Shown here piece after piece: positions 38,779 through 49,238 of a DNA stretch of 64,000 nt; position 1 is the first letter of the stretch; the number at the start of each line of letters is the position of its first letter. Made by a program: the position numbers and the translations under genes. A model generated the notes under the pieces. It worked only from the letters and a program-made list of their open reading frames with translations, did not search any database and had not been told where the DNA came from. This DNA is from Myxosarcina sp. GA_180221_E-2-1-MAG-40_15 (GTDB lineage: Bacteria; Cyanobacteriota; Cyanobacteriia; Cyanobacteriales; Xenococcaceae): positions 1,681 through 65,680 of the forward strand of contig JAIMKV010000011.1 of assembly GCA_020692205.1 (NCBI GenBank), read 5' to 3'.

Positions 38779-38947
38779 TATCGTTGGATTGTTAGGGTTT
38801 TAATTTTTTCTCGCTGATTATTTGATTTATGCTTACGTTTACTACTTACTACCATTAGCTGGAAGTTGAATCTTCTAGATTCTCAATTTAATCTGGACAA
38901 GATACTAAAGGTAAGCAGATTCAAACCTTTAAAAACCAATAAAAATA

Positions 38948-40540
38948 TTGTTTCGATACCAATTACTTCAAGCTAGTTACTTAACTATTTCGTCTTGCTT
39001 ATTGTCTCAGATAACAGTATCCGCAGCCAGTAATGCCATAGCTCAACCCGCATCTAATCCAGTGGAGACTACTATAGTTAGTCAGTCAATTAAACCGATT
39101 AAGCAGCAAAAGCGATCGCGCCCTCCCGTATTTTCAGGGCAGAAAGTTCGTTCAGAAGCTGTGGTTCCCATGGGTAATAATGAAACGATCATCACTAAGA
39201 TCGCGGTACGGTATGTGGATGAGGATGGCAAGCTGACTACAGGCAAAACCAACCCTGATGTAATTACCAGAGAATTGGCGCTCCAGCCAGGAGATCTTTA
39301 TAATGCTAAATTAGCCAAAGAAGGCTTAGAGGGAGTTTTAGATTTAAACATTGTTGAACGAGCCAGTCTAACCCTAAAAACAGTTGCAGATAATCGGGCG
39401 GTAATGACGATCGCGGTTCAAGAAAGCAGTAATCTTTCCCTGGGCTTTGGTTTAACTTTACCACCTCCCACTGCTCTCCAGGGGCCAGTTCGACCTACGA
39501 CTGTAAACGCAGTATCTGATAGTGCCAGTGGTTTTGGTGGTGGGTTTCAGGTAGGGTTATTGAACCTTGGTGGTAACAATCAGGAAATAGATTTAGGTAT
39601 AGAAGGCGGAGAGCAAAATTTTGGACTTAATCTAGGATACAGAAAGTTTTTTAAACACGATCGCGGTATTGGAGTTAACTTCTTTAGCCGTAGAGGAGTA
39701 GAACCCGAATTTGATGAGAGCGATCGCGATTTAGATTTGCCTGATGATGACGATCCGTGGGTGCATCGTCTAGGGGGAGGTGTAGAATATTTTCAACCAA
39801 TAGGAACAGATTTTGCAGGCGCGCTCGGGGTTTCTTATCAACGAGTATCCATCAAAGACGGAGCATTTTCTGACAATATTGAACCGCGAGATGAATTAGG
39901 CAATCGCTTGATGGTAAGTGATGATGGGGACGATTTGCTAACGCTAAATTTTGCTGCGGTATTAAATCGGCAAAACAATCCCCGTAATCCGACTCGCGGT
40001 TACCAACTGCAATTTGGCAGTGACCAATATTTTCCCATCGGAGAAGCTGGCATTTTGGCAAATCGTTTAGCTGCTAGCTATACCCAATATATTCCTTTTC
40101 CCTTATTTGGCTTTACTAAAGGTGCTAGAACTCTAGTTCTCAATCTTCAGGGTGGAACTATATTAGGAGATGCTATTCCTTACGATGCTTTTATTTTAGG
40201 CGGTTCTAGTTCGGTGCGAGGCTATGACACTGCCGAAATTAGTACGTCTCGGAGTTTTATTCAGGCTACTGCTGAGTATCGCTACCCCATTGTTGGCTTT
40301 AACGTCTTCAAAAATAAGATTGATGTGGGAGGGACATTATTTATCGATTATGCTACTGATTTAGGTTCTGCTGATGCCGTAATCGGTCAACCAGCCATTG
40401 TTCGCGATCGCTCAGGAGATGGCTTTGGTTATGGTCTGGGTCTACGAACCTTAACTCCAATCGGCGCAGTACAAACAGAGTTTGCCTTTAACGAGGGAGG
40501 CGATCCTAAGTTTATTTTTACCGTCGGTGATCGCTTTTAA
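38948..40540 (+). CDS. Omp85/BamA-family outer-membrane protein
   Basis: 530 residues. A signal-like N terminus ends near ASNAIAQ. One POTRA-like domain follows (ITKIAVRYVDEDGKL...VITRELALQPGDLYNAKLAKEGLEGVLDL). The C-terminal half is a beta barrel with the family motif FILGGSSSVRGYDTAEIS and an aromatic C terminus (FIFTVGDRF). The short POTRA part suggests a TamA-like or FhaC-like member rather than the main BamA. No in-frame ATG lies near the start; TTG at 38948 is the best candidate. Outer membrane; the client is unknown. Confidence 0.8.
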   Translation: MFRYQLLQASYLTISSCLLSQITVSAASNAIAQPASNPVETTIVSQSIKPIKQQKRSRPPVFSGQKVRSEAVVPMGNNETIITKIAVRYVDEDGKLTTGKTNPDVITRELALQPGDLYNAKLAKEGLEGVLDLNIVERASLTLKTVADNRAVMTIAVQESSNLSLGFGLTLPPPTALQGPVRPTTVNAVSDSASGFGGGFQVGLLNLGGNNQEIDLGIEGGEQNFGLNLGYRKFFKHDRGIGVNFFSRRGVEPEFDESDRDLDLPDDDDPWVHRLGGGVEYFQPIGTDFAGALGVSYQRVSIKDGAFSDNIEPRDELGNRLMVSDDGDDLLTLNFAAVLNRQNNPRNPTRGYQLQFGSDQYFPIGEAGILANRLAASYTQYIPFPLFGFTKGARTLVLNLQGGTILGDAIPYDAFILGGSSSVRGYDTAEISTSRSFIQATAEYRYPIVGFNVFKNKIDVGGTLFIDYATDLGSADAVIGQPAIVRDRSGDGFGYGLGLRTLTPIGAVQTEFAFNEGGDPKFIFTVGDRF

Positions 40541-40562
40541 CCTTAACGCTTAACTATCGTGC

Positions 40563-41327
40563 CTAATAATCTAATAAAACTCTAACCCATTCAGGAGGAC
40601 GAGAAATAGGATTATCCAAACGATCTAGCAACATCAAAGCCACTAAATGTACGGCAAATAGATAAACTAAATTCTGGACAATAATCGAGCCGATAGCTAG
40701 AGTTTGAATTAAGGCAAAGTCTGGCTGTGCCAAGATACCTAACTTAAAAAAAATCCAGTCTAGCAGTTGGGTAATTTGAGTAATTGCATAGATCCAAAGG
40801 TTTTCTCCCACCAAAATAGAAGTAAGCCAAAAACGGAACAATAGCCCCATTGAACCAATAGCAGCACCCAAGCCAATTGAAAATATCCAGCTTAGCTTAC
40901 TCTGCCAACAAGCCCCCAATAGCACTCCCATCAATCCATAAGGCATTAGGAAGGTAACGCTTCGAGTAGGACCCATCAAAACTAGTAACAGTAACCCTGA
41001 GACAATCGCTGCCATCCAAGAAGCACGATTACCTCGCCTAAGATAAATCAGCGCAATAGGAATGGGAAAAAAAACCTTTAAAACTGGTCCTAGAGGAAAG
41101 TAATAGTTAATTAGCCACACCAGGCTGGCAGCACTAGCTAAAAAAGCGGTTTCTACCATCACTACTGTATTAGTAGCAGTTTTGGTTTGTTTAATAGTTT
41201 TTTTGGAGGAAGATGCCGTGTAAGCTTGAGTTGGTGGCTTAGAATCCTCATCGACCCAGTTAATCTCGTTCTCATCAGCCTGATTAACAGCGTCAGATAG
41301 CGATCGTTTGTGGTCTTCTGTAGACAT
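40563..41327 (-). CDS. DUF2232-type integral membrane protein
   Basis: 254 residues. A polar N-terminal tail of about 55 residues is followed by about seven transmembrane segments (ETAFLASAASLVWLINYYFPLGPVLKVFFPIPIALIYLRRG and so on). The layout and the PIPIALIYLRRG block fit the cyanobacterial DUF2232 family, related to membrane components of ECF-like or YybS proteins. Function is not established. It ends convergent with the Omp85-like gene. Confidence 0.7.
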   Translation of the reverse strand: MSTEDHKRSLSDAVNQADENEINWVDEDSKPPTQAYTASSSKKTIKQTKTATNTVVMVETAFLASAASLVWLINYYFPLGPVLKVFFPIPIALIYLRRGNRASWMAAIVSGLLLLVLMGPTRSVTFLMPYGLMGVLLGACWQSKLSWIFSIGLGAAIGSMGLLFRFWLTSILVGENLWIYAITQITQLLDWIFFKLGILAQPDFALIQTLAIGSIIVQNLVYLFAVHLVALMLLDRLDNPISRPPEWVRVLLDY

Positions 41328-41434
41328 AGGGTTGTTTAATTAGTTAAACCAATTTAAAGATATTTGATTGGCCAGATACTTAAGATATTAATATGAGAAA
41401 GAAATATAATATCGCTTTATTTGGTTTGAATAGA

Positions 41435-42142
41435 TTAGCAAATTGTATCTTCTAAAGCAGGTAGATCGGGGATTCGCATTGAATCTGCGTTTCTTTGAAT
41501 TAAACCTTTCTTTTCTAGTTTAGTTAATACCCTGGTAACAGTTTCCCTCGCTAATCCACTTAAACTACTTATTTCTCGATGAGGTAAATTCGGGATTTCT
41601 GTGCCTTTCTCGCCTTCTGTTCCCTGTCCCTCGACTAAAAACAAAATAGCATCAGCAACTCTGGAAATGCTGCTAGCTTCTCGTAATTGAAGTCGTCGGT
41701 TGACTTGGCGTAATCGCTTTGCCATTAATTGAACCAAACGGACTCCTGCCATGGGTTCAGTATTAATCAGATTAACAAAATCCTCTGCTGGTATTCTACC
41801 AATTAAAGTTTTGGTTAGGGTAATAGCATCTGTTGATCGTGGCATTTTATCCATTGCTGCCATTTCACCAAAAATTTCGCCTCTACCTAAGATGTTAAGG
41901 GTAACTTCTTTGCCATCTAGATTATAGGTACGAATTTTTACCCATCCTTCCAAGATAAAATACACTGATCCACCCCAATCATTTTCTAGAAGCAGTACTT
42001 GATTTGGTGGATGAGAAATGGTTACAAAATGAGCAGCTATTTTATGGATGCTATCTTCTGGTAAATCAGACATAAACGGAACTAATTGGATTAGTTCTTC
42101 ATGATTAATATTGGACTCTAAATAACGAGATTGGTCTTCCAT
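41435..42142 (-). CDS. Crp/Fnr-family transcriptional regulator
   Basis: 235 residues. The N-terminal effector domain has VYFILEGWVKIRTY and GEIFGEMAAMDKMPRSTDA, keeping the Glu and Arg of the cAMP phosphate cassette. The C-terminal winged helix reads LPHREISSLSGLARETVTRVLTKLEKKGLIQR. It is not NtcA, which has a different core. It could respond to cAMP or another ligand. It is divergent from the sugar transferase at 42584, a possible target. Confidence 0.87.
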   Translation of the reverse strand: MEDQSRYLESNINHEELIQLVPFMSDLPEDSIHKIAAHFVTISHPPNQVLLLENDWGGSVYFILEGWVKIRTYNLDGKEVTLNILGRGEIFGEMAAMDKMPRSTDAITLTKTLIGRIPAEDFVNLINTEPMAGVRLVQLMAKRLRQVNRRLQLREASSISRVADAILFLVEGQGTEGEKGTEIPNLPHREISSLSGLARETVTRVLTKLEKKGLIQRNADSMRIPDLPALEDTIC

Positions 42143-42583
42143 GGAGAAGTCGATCTTAAGTTCGCTGTAAATATCTCCTTTTTATCATTAAAAAAAGCAA
42201 AATAATTGAACTTGTCATAATCAATCGAAAAAATGAAGCCTTTTGAAGGATTATTGGTAACTTTGTTTTTAACTTCTTAGCTTAAAAAAAATTTGGCAAT
42301 CTTATTAGCCAGGTTAAACAACCACTTAAATTAATTACAAATAGCGAAATCAATTGAAGCTAAGACAATTTGGTGTTTAAGCAAAAAAGTTTCAATTGTT
42401 TTATCTACATAACTAATCTAATAAAACCAGAAATTACATCCAATCTTTAAAATCAAAGGTTTTCTGTTAAAGATTTGGTAAAGAGTACCTTGATTTCTGG
42501 CAATACAGAACTCTAAGCAAATAGTATTACGTAAAGAGCATAATCAGACTGTATTAATTATAAAATCTATCAAATTCTTTTTT
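42143..42583. other. divergent intergenic region
   Basis: 441 AT-rich bases between the Crp-family gene and the sugar transferase. It holds both promoters. No clear operator palindrome (TGTGA-N6-TCACA type) or RNA gene was found. Confidence 0.5.
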
Positions 42584-43258
42584 ATGACTTCCCCTGCCAA
42601 TTTTCAATCTGGTGATATGAGAGTTCTACCTTTGCGTGTTGAACCCCAAGTTCATCCATCAATAGATAGTAAAGCTAAGCGAATATTAGATATATTCGGC
42701 GCAATTATTGGTCTGGTTATTACAGGAATTGTGGCTATACCTGTGGCGATCGCCATGCAGTTTGATAGTCCTGGTAGTATTTTTTATAGTCAAGTTCGTT
42801 GTGGTTTAGAGGGAAAGCCATTCAAAATCTGGAAGTTTCGCTCTATGATTGCTAATGCAGATCGAAAACAGCATTTAGTAGAAAATCAGGCCAAAGGACA
42901 CATTTTTAAAAACGAAAACGATCCCCGTGTTACCAAAGTTGGTCGTTTTTTACGCCGCACCAGCTTAGATGAGTTTCCCCAGTTTTGGAATGTTCTTCAA
43001 GGTGATATGAGCTTAGTTGGTACTCGTCCACCAACTATTGAAGAAGTTGCTCTGTATGAAGATCATCATTTTGAGCGGCTCAAAGTAAAGCCTGGTATCA
43101 CAGGTGAGTGGCAGGTTAAAGGTCGCTCAGAAGTATTGGACTTTGAGGATATCGTTCGGATGGATCTCAATTACCAAAAAAGATGGTCTTTACTTTACGA
43201 CCTAAATTTAATTATGCGTACTGTTATTGTCGTTTTAATTCGTAAAGGAGCTTGTTGA
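42584..43258 (+). CDS. undecaprenyl-phosphate sugar phosphotransferase (WcaJ/EpsL type)
   Basis: 224 residues of the bacterial sugar transferase family. One hydrophobic segment (ILDIFGAIIGLVITGIVAIPVAIAM) precedes the catalytic domain with KIWKFRSM, RRTSLDEFPQFWNVLQGDMSLVGTRPP and VKPGITGEWQVKGRS. It transfers a sugar phosphate from a nucleotide sugar to a polyprenyl phosphate, the first step of exopolysaccharide or O-antigen repeat assembly, at the inner membrane. No other EPS genes are adjacent. Confidence 0.9.
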   Translation: MTSPANFQSGDMRVLPLRVEPQVHPSIDSKAKRILDIFGAIIGLVITGIVAIPVAIAMQFDSPGSIFYSQVRCGLEGKPFKIWKFRSMIANADRKQHLVENQAKGHIFKNENDPRVTKVGRFLRRTSLDEFPQFWNVLQGDMSLVGTRPPTIEEVALYEDHHFERLKVKPGITGEWQVKGRSEVLDFEDIVRMDLNYQKRWSLLYDLNLIMRTVIVVLIRKGAC

Positions 43259-43282
43259 AGCTAGAATTTGAACAACACGGTG

Positions 43283-43894
43283 ATGAATATCCCAGGTTTA
43301 ACTAATTTAAAATCAAGCTATTTTATGAATCTTCCTACTTGGATTACTTTATCTCGACTTTTAGGAATCCCCTTTATTCTTTACCTACTTAAATACCCCA
43401 CACCAGACAACCGTTGGCTCTGTGTGGGGATTTTTGTGGTCGCAGCAGGGACAGACTGGGTGGATGGCTATCTGGCTCGTAAACTAGACCAAGTGACCGA
43501 GTTAGGTAAATTCCTCGATCCTCTGGTAGATAAGCTTTTGGTGTTAGGAACGTTACTGGCTTTAATTGAACTTCAGCTAGTCCCTGCTTGGGGAGTATTT
43601 ATCATACTAGCTAGGGAATTAGCGATCGCAGGATGGCGTGTTAATCCCAAACTTACTGGTAACAGCAGTATTTCAGGGGCAAATATCTGGGGTAAGCTCA
43701 AAACCGTAGCCCAAATTATTGCGATCTCTGTTTTGATTGCGCCTCTATCTTCTCGGTGGGATACCGCTAGCATGGTCTTGTTTTGGCTAGCAGTCGCCTT
43801 TAGCCTAATCTCTGGCTGGATTTATATTTTGCCTAATATCTCTTCATCTAAGGAAAAATCTCTGTCTGAGCGATCGCGTCCCGACGCAAGATAG
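43283..43894 (+). CDS. pgsA: CDP-diacylglycerol-glycerol-3-phosphate phosphatidyltransferase
   Basis: About 203 residues; candidate starts are ATG at 43283 (used), TTG at 43268 and ATG at 43326. The CDP-alcohol phosphotransferase motif DWVDGYLARKLDQVTELGKFLDPLVD has all the Asp residues. About five membrane spans. It makes phosphatidylglycerol phosphate, precursor of the only phospholipid of thylakoids. Its last 73 bases overlap the 3' end of the opposite-strand CSP41-like gene. Confidence 0.9.
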   Translation: MNIPGLTNLKSSYFMNLPTWITLSRLLGIPFILYLLKYPTPDNRWLCVGIFVVAAGTDWVDGYLARKLDQVTELGKFLDPLVDKLLVLGTLLALIELQLVPAWGVFIILARELAIAGWRVNPKLTGNSSISGANIWGKLKTVAQIIAISVLIAPLSSRWDTASMVLFWLAVAFSLISGWIYILPNISSSKEKSLSERSRPDAR

Positions 43895-44757
43895 TCGTTT
43901 TGGAAAGAGTCTTTTAAGCCAGAAACTAAATCGTAGCGAGGTTGCCAATCTAGATCTGTTTTGGCTCGATGAATATCTGCAAAGAAGTGCTGTTGACGTA
44001 TCGGAAAAGCCTTACGTTTACCAAAGTCAAATTTAGCAGGATCGTAATGAACTAGCTTCACCTGTTCAGGTGTTTTACCCGCAGCTTCAGCACAAGCATA
44101 AGCTAAACCGTCAAAAGTGACATAGCGATCGCCTGAAATATTATAGATCTTACCAATAGCAGTTTCGTTACCTAAAACGCTAGCCATTGCCAAAGCTAAA
44201 TCTTGAATATGACCAAACTGAGTCATATACATTCCGTTACCTGGAATGGGAATAGGGCGATCGCGTACGATGCGATCAAAAAACCAGGCTTCTAAATCAT
44301 TATAATTTTGTGGTCCATAAATATAAACTGGGCGGATAGAAGTCCAAGGAATACCAGACTCAGCTAAATAAGCTTCTGTATGATGTTTACCTTTGTGACG
44401 ACTATTGGGATCTACAGGATCTCCTTCAAAGTGAGGCATTTGAGCGGATTTTAAATACACTCCAGCCGAACTTACATAAACAAAATGTTTAACTTTCCCT
44501 TGAAAGATTTCAACTAAGGGTTGAGTATCGCTTAATTCCCGTCCATTGTTATCAAAAATGGCATCAAAGCTCTCCTGGGACAGTTTTTCTGTTAACTGAG
44601 TTCTATCCTGGCGATCGCCCTGAATCTGACTGACTCCCTCTACTGGTGCAGGATGATTACCGCGATTGAACAAAACTATTTTATGTCCCTGTTTAACTAA
44701 AACTTTAGTTAGGTAAACTCCAATAAAGCGAGTCCCCCCCATGATTAAAATTCGCAT
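43822..44757 (-). CDS. NAD-dependent epimerase-like protein, CSP41b type
   Basis: 311 residues of the atypical short-chain dehydrogenase group. The start RILIMGGTRFIGVYLTKVLVKQGHKIVLFNRGN is the dinucleotide fold, VYVSSAGVYLKS lies at the active-site region, and RPVYIYGPQNYNDLEAWFFDRIVRDRPIPIPGNG is typical of CSP41/RAP38. Plastid homologues bind and cleave chloroplast RNA. The C terminus overlaps pgsA on the opposite strand by 73 bases. Confidence 0.83.
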   Translation of the reverse strand: MRILIMGGTRFIGVYLTKVLVKQGHKIVLFNRGNHPAPVEGVSQIQGDRQDRTQLTEKLSQESFDAIFDNNGRELSDTQPLVEIFQGKVKHFVYVSSAGVYLKSAQMPHFEGDPVDPNSRHKGKHHTEAYLAESGIPWTSIRPVYIYGPQNYNDLEAWFFDRIVRDRPIPIPGNGMYMTQFGHIQDLALAMASVLGNETAIGKIYNISGDRYVTFDGLAYACAEAAGKTPEQVKLVHYDPAKFDFGKRKAFPIRQQHFFADIHRAKTDLDWQPRYDLVSGLKDSFQNDYLASGRDRSDRDFSLDEEILGKI

Positions 44758-44970
44758 TATTTACCTCTTTAAATACTCGTGTTATATTTTCTGACTAACT
44801 CTCAACTTATCAGTAAAATAATTAGTAATCGCTCAAGAATTTGAAACTATTTTAAAAATTTAGAAGAAATATTAGATCATTTTGTAGTGTTATATTTTGT
44901 AGTTAGTCAGGATGGCGATCCTTAATAAACGATATAATATCTGTAGTAATTGTTGCCGTAAAAGTATTTC

Positions 44971-46593
44971 ATGCCCGTAGAACTCCAAACTGAAATCGAA
45001 CAGGCTGTATCTAGTCGTCGTAATTTTGCGATTATTTCCCACCCTGACGCGGGAAAGACCACCCTGACTGAAAAACTTTTGCTCTACGGAGGTGCGATTC
45101 ATGAAGCAGGTGCAGTTAAAGCCCGTCGAGAACAGCGTAAAGTTACCTCTGACTGGATGGAAATGGAACAGCAACGGGGTATTTCGATTACCTCTACGGT
45201 GTTGCAGTTTATCTATGAGAATTTTCAGATTAATCTCTTAGATACCCCTGGACACCAAGACTTTAGTGAGGATACTTACCGTACCCTTGCGGCTGCGGAT
45301 AATTCAGTAATGCTGATTGATGCAGCTAAGGGACTTGAGCCACAGACTCGTAAATTGTTTGAAGTTTGCCAACTGCGATCGCTCCCCATTTTTACCTTTA
45401 TTAATAAACTTGATCGCCCAGGAAGAGATGCTTTTGAACTCATTGATGAAATCGAGCAGGAATTAGGCTTACAGACTTATGCAGTCAACTGGCCGATCGG
45501 CATGGGCGATCGCTTTAAGGGCGTATTTGACCGTCGTGAGCGTAAAATTCACCTGTTTGAACGTCGTTCTCATGGCAGTAAAGCAGCCCAAGATACGGTC
45601 ATCGAACTAGGCGATCCTCGCATTGAGGAATACCTCGAACAAGAGCTTTATTATCAGCTAAAAGAAGAATTAGAAATCCTTGATGAGATTGGTGCAGAAT
45701 TTGATTTAGAACAGGTTCATGCTGGAAAAATGACCCCGATTTTTTTTGGTAGTGCCATGACCAACTTTGGAGTCGAGCTATTTCTCAAAGCCTTTTTACA
45801 GTATGCCCAGCAGCCCGAAGCCCATAACTCTTCTATCGGTATAATTGAGCCTACCTACGAAGAATTTACGGGGTTTGTCTTTAAACTCCAGGCAAATATG
45901 GATCCTAAACATCGCGATCGCGTGGCGTTTGTGCGCGTCTGTACAGGGAAGTTTGAAAAAGACATGACGGTACAGCACGCTCGTACTGGCAAAACTGTTC
46001 GTCTATCTCGTCCCCAAAAGCTCTTTGCTCAGGGTAGAGAATCTTTAGATGAAGCTTTCCCAGGAGATATTATTGGTTTAAATAATCCTGGAGTATTTGC
46101 GATCGGCGATACGATTTACAACGGTAAAAAAATAGAATACGAGGGTATTCCCTGTTTTTCGCCTGAAATCTTTGCTTATCTCAAAAATCCTAACCCCTCT
46201 AAATTTAAGCAATTTCAAAAAGGGATTAAAGAATTACAGGAAGAAGGTGCGGTACAGATCATGTATTCCACCGATGAATTTAAACGTGACCCAATTTTGG
46301 CAGCGGTAGGACAGTTGCAGATCGAAGTAGTGCAGTTTCGGATGCAAAACGAATACAACGTAGAGACTGCCATTGAGCCTCTAGCATACAGCGTGGCTCG
46401 TTGGGTACATGGAGGTTGGTCAGCCTTAGAAAAAGCGGGTCGGATCTTTAATGCGATCACCGTTAAAGATAACTGGGGTAGACCAGTGCTGCTGTTTAAA
46501 AATGAGTGGAACCTGCGTCAAATTGAACAGGATATGCCAGAACTTCAGCTAAAATCTATCGCTCCTGTAGGTTCGGGAATACAGCCAGATTAA
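44971..46593 (+). CDS. prfC: peptide chain release factor 3
   Basis: 540 residues, normal length. Translation GTPase motifs are [16 protein letters not shown] (G1), [13 protein letters not shown] (G2 region), [18 protein letters not shown] (G3) and [10 protein letters not shown] (G4). RF3 recycles RF1/RF2 from the ribosome after termination using GTP. Single gene with an ATG start. Clear identity. Confidence 0.95.
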   Translation: MPVELQTEIEQAVSSRRNFAIISHPDAGKTTLTEKLLLYGGAIHEAGAVKARREQRKVTSDWMEMEQQRGISITSTVLQFIYENFQINLLDTPGHQDFSEDTYRTLAAADNSVMLIDAAKGLEPQTRKLFEVCQLRSLPIFTFINKLDRPGRDAFELIDEIEQELGLQTYAVNWPIGMGDRFKGVFDRRERKIHLFERRSHGSKAAQDTVIELGDPRIEEYLEQELYYQLKEELEILDEIGAEFDLEQVHAGKMTPIFFGSAMTNFGVELFLKAFLQYAQQPEAHNSSIGIIEPTYEEFTGFVFKLQANMDPKHRDRVAFVRVCTGKFEKDMTVQHARTGKTVRLSRPQKLFAQGRESLDEAFPGDIIGLNNPGVFAIGDTIYNGKKIEYEGIPCFSPEIFAYLKNPNPSKFKQFQKGIKELQEEGAVQIMYSTDEFKRDPILAAVGQLQIEVVQFRMQNEYNVETAIEPLAYSVARWVHGGWSALEKAGRIFNAITVKDNWGRPVLLFKNEWNLRQIEQDMPELQLKSIAPVGSGIQPD

Positions 46594-46610
46594 ACTAATT
46601 TGTTTCAAGA

Positions 46611-46634
46611 AGCAAAGGAGCAAAGGAGCAAAGA
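46611..46634. repeat. short 8-base tandem repeat
   Basis: Three copies of AGCAAAGG (the last ends AGCAAAGA), just after the prfC stop codon. Confidence 0.7.
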
Positions 46635-46736
46635 AGATAACTAATAACTAATTAGTATTTTGTTGCAGATTTGTATTGCTTGATTTAATCTATTAAAGGT
46701 TTTAAAACAATTTTAAATTAAGCAAGGTATTGCTGT

Positions 46737-47867
46737 ATGTTTGACTGTATTATCGTAGGTGCTGGTCCTGCTGGAAGTAGTGCTGCTTATCATTTGGCGA
46801 AGCAAAGACATTCAGTTTTAGTTGTCGAAAAAGCGGATTTTCCTCGGACTAAATCCTGTGGAGGCGGTGTTTCTCCTGCGATCGCTCAATGGTTTGATTT
46901 TGATTTTTCTCCTGTAGTGCAAAATCATGTTTCCCAGGTTAAATACACTTTCAAAATGGGCGACCCTGCTGAGGTACAGCTAAAAGACGTTACGCCAATG
47001 TGGATGGTACAGCGTGAGCAGTTTGATAATTTTTTGATCGAGCAAGCTATAGGTCAAGGAGCAGAATTTAAAAGCGGTGTAGAAGTTACAGGTGCTAGTT
47101 TACAGGGTGATACTTGGCAAGTTCAGACTAGTGCAGGAACATTTGAAGGCAAGTATTTGATTGCAGCCGATGGAGCTAATAGCACCGTAGCGAAGCTATT
47201 AGGCATGAGTAACACTGCAACTATTGCAGCAGCTAGTTTACAAGTACCAGGACAAGTAAGCGATCGCCGTAAAGTAACGGCATTTTTTGACTTTGGGTCT
47301 TTAAAAAACGGTTTTATGTGGTGTTTTCCTAAAGCTGACGGCTATTCGTTTAGTGCTGCTTATGTACGTAATCCTCAAGGGAAGACTGATGAGCTAAAAA
47401 AACATTTAACTAAGTATGCAGAATTATTTAATTTAGATGCCAGTCAAGGAGAATACCAAGAACATCCTTTAAATCTATGGCAGGAAAATCGCACCCTACA
47501 CAGCGATCGCGCTTTATTAGCGGGAGAGGCAGCAGGAATAGTCGATCCTTTGATTGGGGAAGGCATTCGACCAGCTATGTTTACGGGAGTAAAGGCAGCA
47601 GAAGCAGTGATCGGCGCGCTCAAGGGAGAAGCTAATGCTTTAGCTGACTACACAGAGTCGATAAATCAGTCATGGGGAACGAATTTAGCTAAAGCTGACT
47701 TCCTAGCAGGTTTGTTCTATAAAGCTCCTAAAATTGCCTATACACTAGGGGTTAAACGTCCTGTTGCTGGTCAGTTGATGGGCAAAATTCTTTGTGGCGA
47801 ATTAAGTTATTCTCAAGTTGCGGAAAAAGCCACTCAGAAATTAAAGTTTATTCCAGGGATAGGGTGA
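46737..47867 (+). CDS. geranylgeranyl-reductase-family flavoprotein
   Basis: 376 residues. The FAD fold is CIIVGAGPAGSSAAYHLAKQRHSVLVVEK, and FPRTKSCGGGVSP is the GGR-family signature. GEAAGIVDPLIGEGIRPAM is the second FAD motif. The family includes ChlP, which reduces the geranylgeranyl chain of chlorophyll and tocopherol, and related prenyl reductases. At 376 residues it is shorter than ChlP, so a paralogue acting on another prenyl lipid is the safer call. Confidence 0.8.
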   Translation: MFDCIIVGAGPAGSSAAYHLAKQRHSVLVVEKADFPRTKSCGGGVSPAIAQWFDFDFSPVVQNHVSQVKYTFKMGDPAEVQLKDVTPMWMVQREQFDNFLIEQAIGQGAEFKSGVEVTGASLQGDTWQVQTSAGTFEGKYLIAADGANSTVAKLLGMSNTATIAAASLQVPGQVSDRRKVTAFFDFGSLKNGFMWCFPKADGYSFSAAYVRNPQGKTDELKKHLTKYAELFNLDASQGEYQEHPLNLWQENRTLHSDRALLAGEAAGIVDPLIGEGIRPAMFTGVKAAEAVIGALKGEANALADYTESINQSWGTNLAKADFLAGLFYKAPKIAYTLGVKRPVAGQLMGKILCGELSYSQVAEKATQKLKFIPGIG

Positions 47868-47978
47868 ATAGAGGGATAAGGGATTAGGGCAGAAGGACAA
47901 GGATAATGTGTTTTAAAATTCTCTAGGTTTAATGTCAAAATCCCAAATATTCTTTGAGAAAGTGTTTATCAAAATAGA

Positions 47979-48070
47979 CATTAACGCCATGCGCTTCACC
48001 GAACGGCATTAGACTTTGCCACACAAATAATAGCGTATGCTGCCGTTCCGTGTGCAAGCGCTTGTTATGC
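47979..48070 (-). repeat. attC-like site of the GNAT cassette
   Basis: On the minus strand it opens with GCATAAC, 10 bases after the GNAT stop, and ends with GTTAATG. Its outer arms (48070-48041 and 48008-47979) pair imperfectly, with unpaired bases, around a perfect AACGGCA/TGCCGTT inner stem. This is the architecture of an integron attC site folded as single-stranded DNA: R''-L''-loop-L'-R' with AAC/GTT cores. Confidence 0.7.
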
Positions 48071-48649
48071 ATCCGTGAATCACTCTGTAATACTTAGACT
48101 TTCTGTTCTATTAGGCACCTCTCCTAATTTCTTTTCCCAGAATAATGCTTTGCCCATTTTGGGATTTAGCTCATAGGCACTAAATCCAAACGCCTTGTAT
48201 GCTGATTGAGCAATATGATTTCCTTCAAGAACTTCTAGAGTAAGTTTACAGCAGCCCAAATCGAGTGCAATCTCCTCTGCTTTTTGTAAAAGAAGTTTGG
48301 ACAAGCCTCTTCCACGATAGGGTAAAGCAACAATGGCATCATGGATATTTAGTAATGGCTTGCAAGCAAACGTAGAAAATCCTTCTAAGCAAACAATAAG
48401 ACCTGCGGGTTGAGAATCAACAAATGCGAGAATGACGTGAGCTGATTTTCTCTTTGCAAGCTCTGTTGGGAGATTTGCCTTAACGTAATTGGGTAGACCT
48501 TGACCACCACCCATTGGGTCAAGTGCATACTCATCCATTAGTTGGATCATAGCTTCTACATGAGTAGATAAACCAAGGTCTGCTATTACAATGTCAATCA
48601 TCTATCAATAAATTTATTGATTCTTCTACATTAACAATTGTCGGCATAA
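47985..48649 (-). mobile_element. integron-type gene cassette 1 (GNAT)
   Basis: A 665-base unit bounded by G-TT cleavage points: GTTATGC at its 5' end (48650-48644, minus strand) and the GTTAATG core of its attC-like site. The 5' boundary GTTATGC is the exact reverse complement of the GCATAAC that opens its attC. This is what cassette circularisation requires. It contains one gene in the usual orientation. No integrase is in the window. Confidence 0.65.
48080..48601 (-). CDS. GNAT-family N-acetyltransferase (cassette-borne)
   Basis: 173 residues. The acetyl-CoA binding block is VALPYRGRGLSKLLLQKAEEIALDLGC (R-G-x-G-x-S loop), followed by CKLTLEVLEGNHIAQSAYKAFGFSAYEL. An internal Gly-Gly segment (DPMGGGQGLP) lies near the N terminus. 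It probably acetylates a small molecule or peptide; the substrate is unknown. GNAT enzymes are among the most frequent cargoes of integron cassettes, and the gene stops 10 bases before an attC-like site. Confidence 0.85.
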   Translation of the reverse strand: MIDIVIADLGLSTHVEAMIQLMDEYALDPMGGGQGLPNYVKANLPTELAKRKSAHVILAFVDSQPAGLIVCLEGFSTFACKPLLNIHDAIVALPYRGRGLSKLLLQKAEEIALDLGCCKLTLEVLEGNHIAQSAYKAFGFSAYELNPKMGKALFWEKKLGEVPNRTESLSITE

Positions 48650-48695
48650 CGGCTTGGAGTTGAGCCGACGCAGATAGTCTCTGAAACTCAGCCGA

Positions 48696-48720
<25 letters not shown>
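48644..48720 (-). repeat. attC-like site of the toxin-antitoxin cassette
   Basis: On the minus strand it opens with AGCTAAC (inside the last codons of the antitoxin gene) and ends with GTTATGC. An inner AAGCCG/CGGCTC pairing is possible. The outer arms are less symmetric than in the other site because TAACGGCTTGGAGTT occurs as a direct repeat (48647-48661 and 48702-48716). Boundary logic supports it more than folding does. Confidence 0.5.
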
Positions 48721-49224
<504 letters not shown>

Positions 49225-49238
49225 CTACCAACTAATTT

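Noticed and set aside
44890-45174. 94-residue minus-strand frame
   Set aside because: Antisense to the conserved GTPase motifs of prfC.
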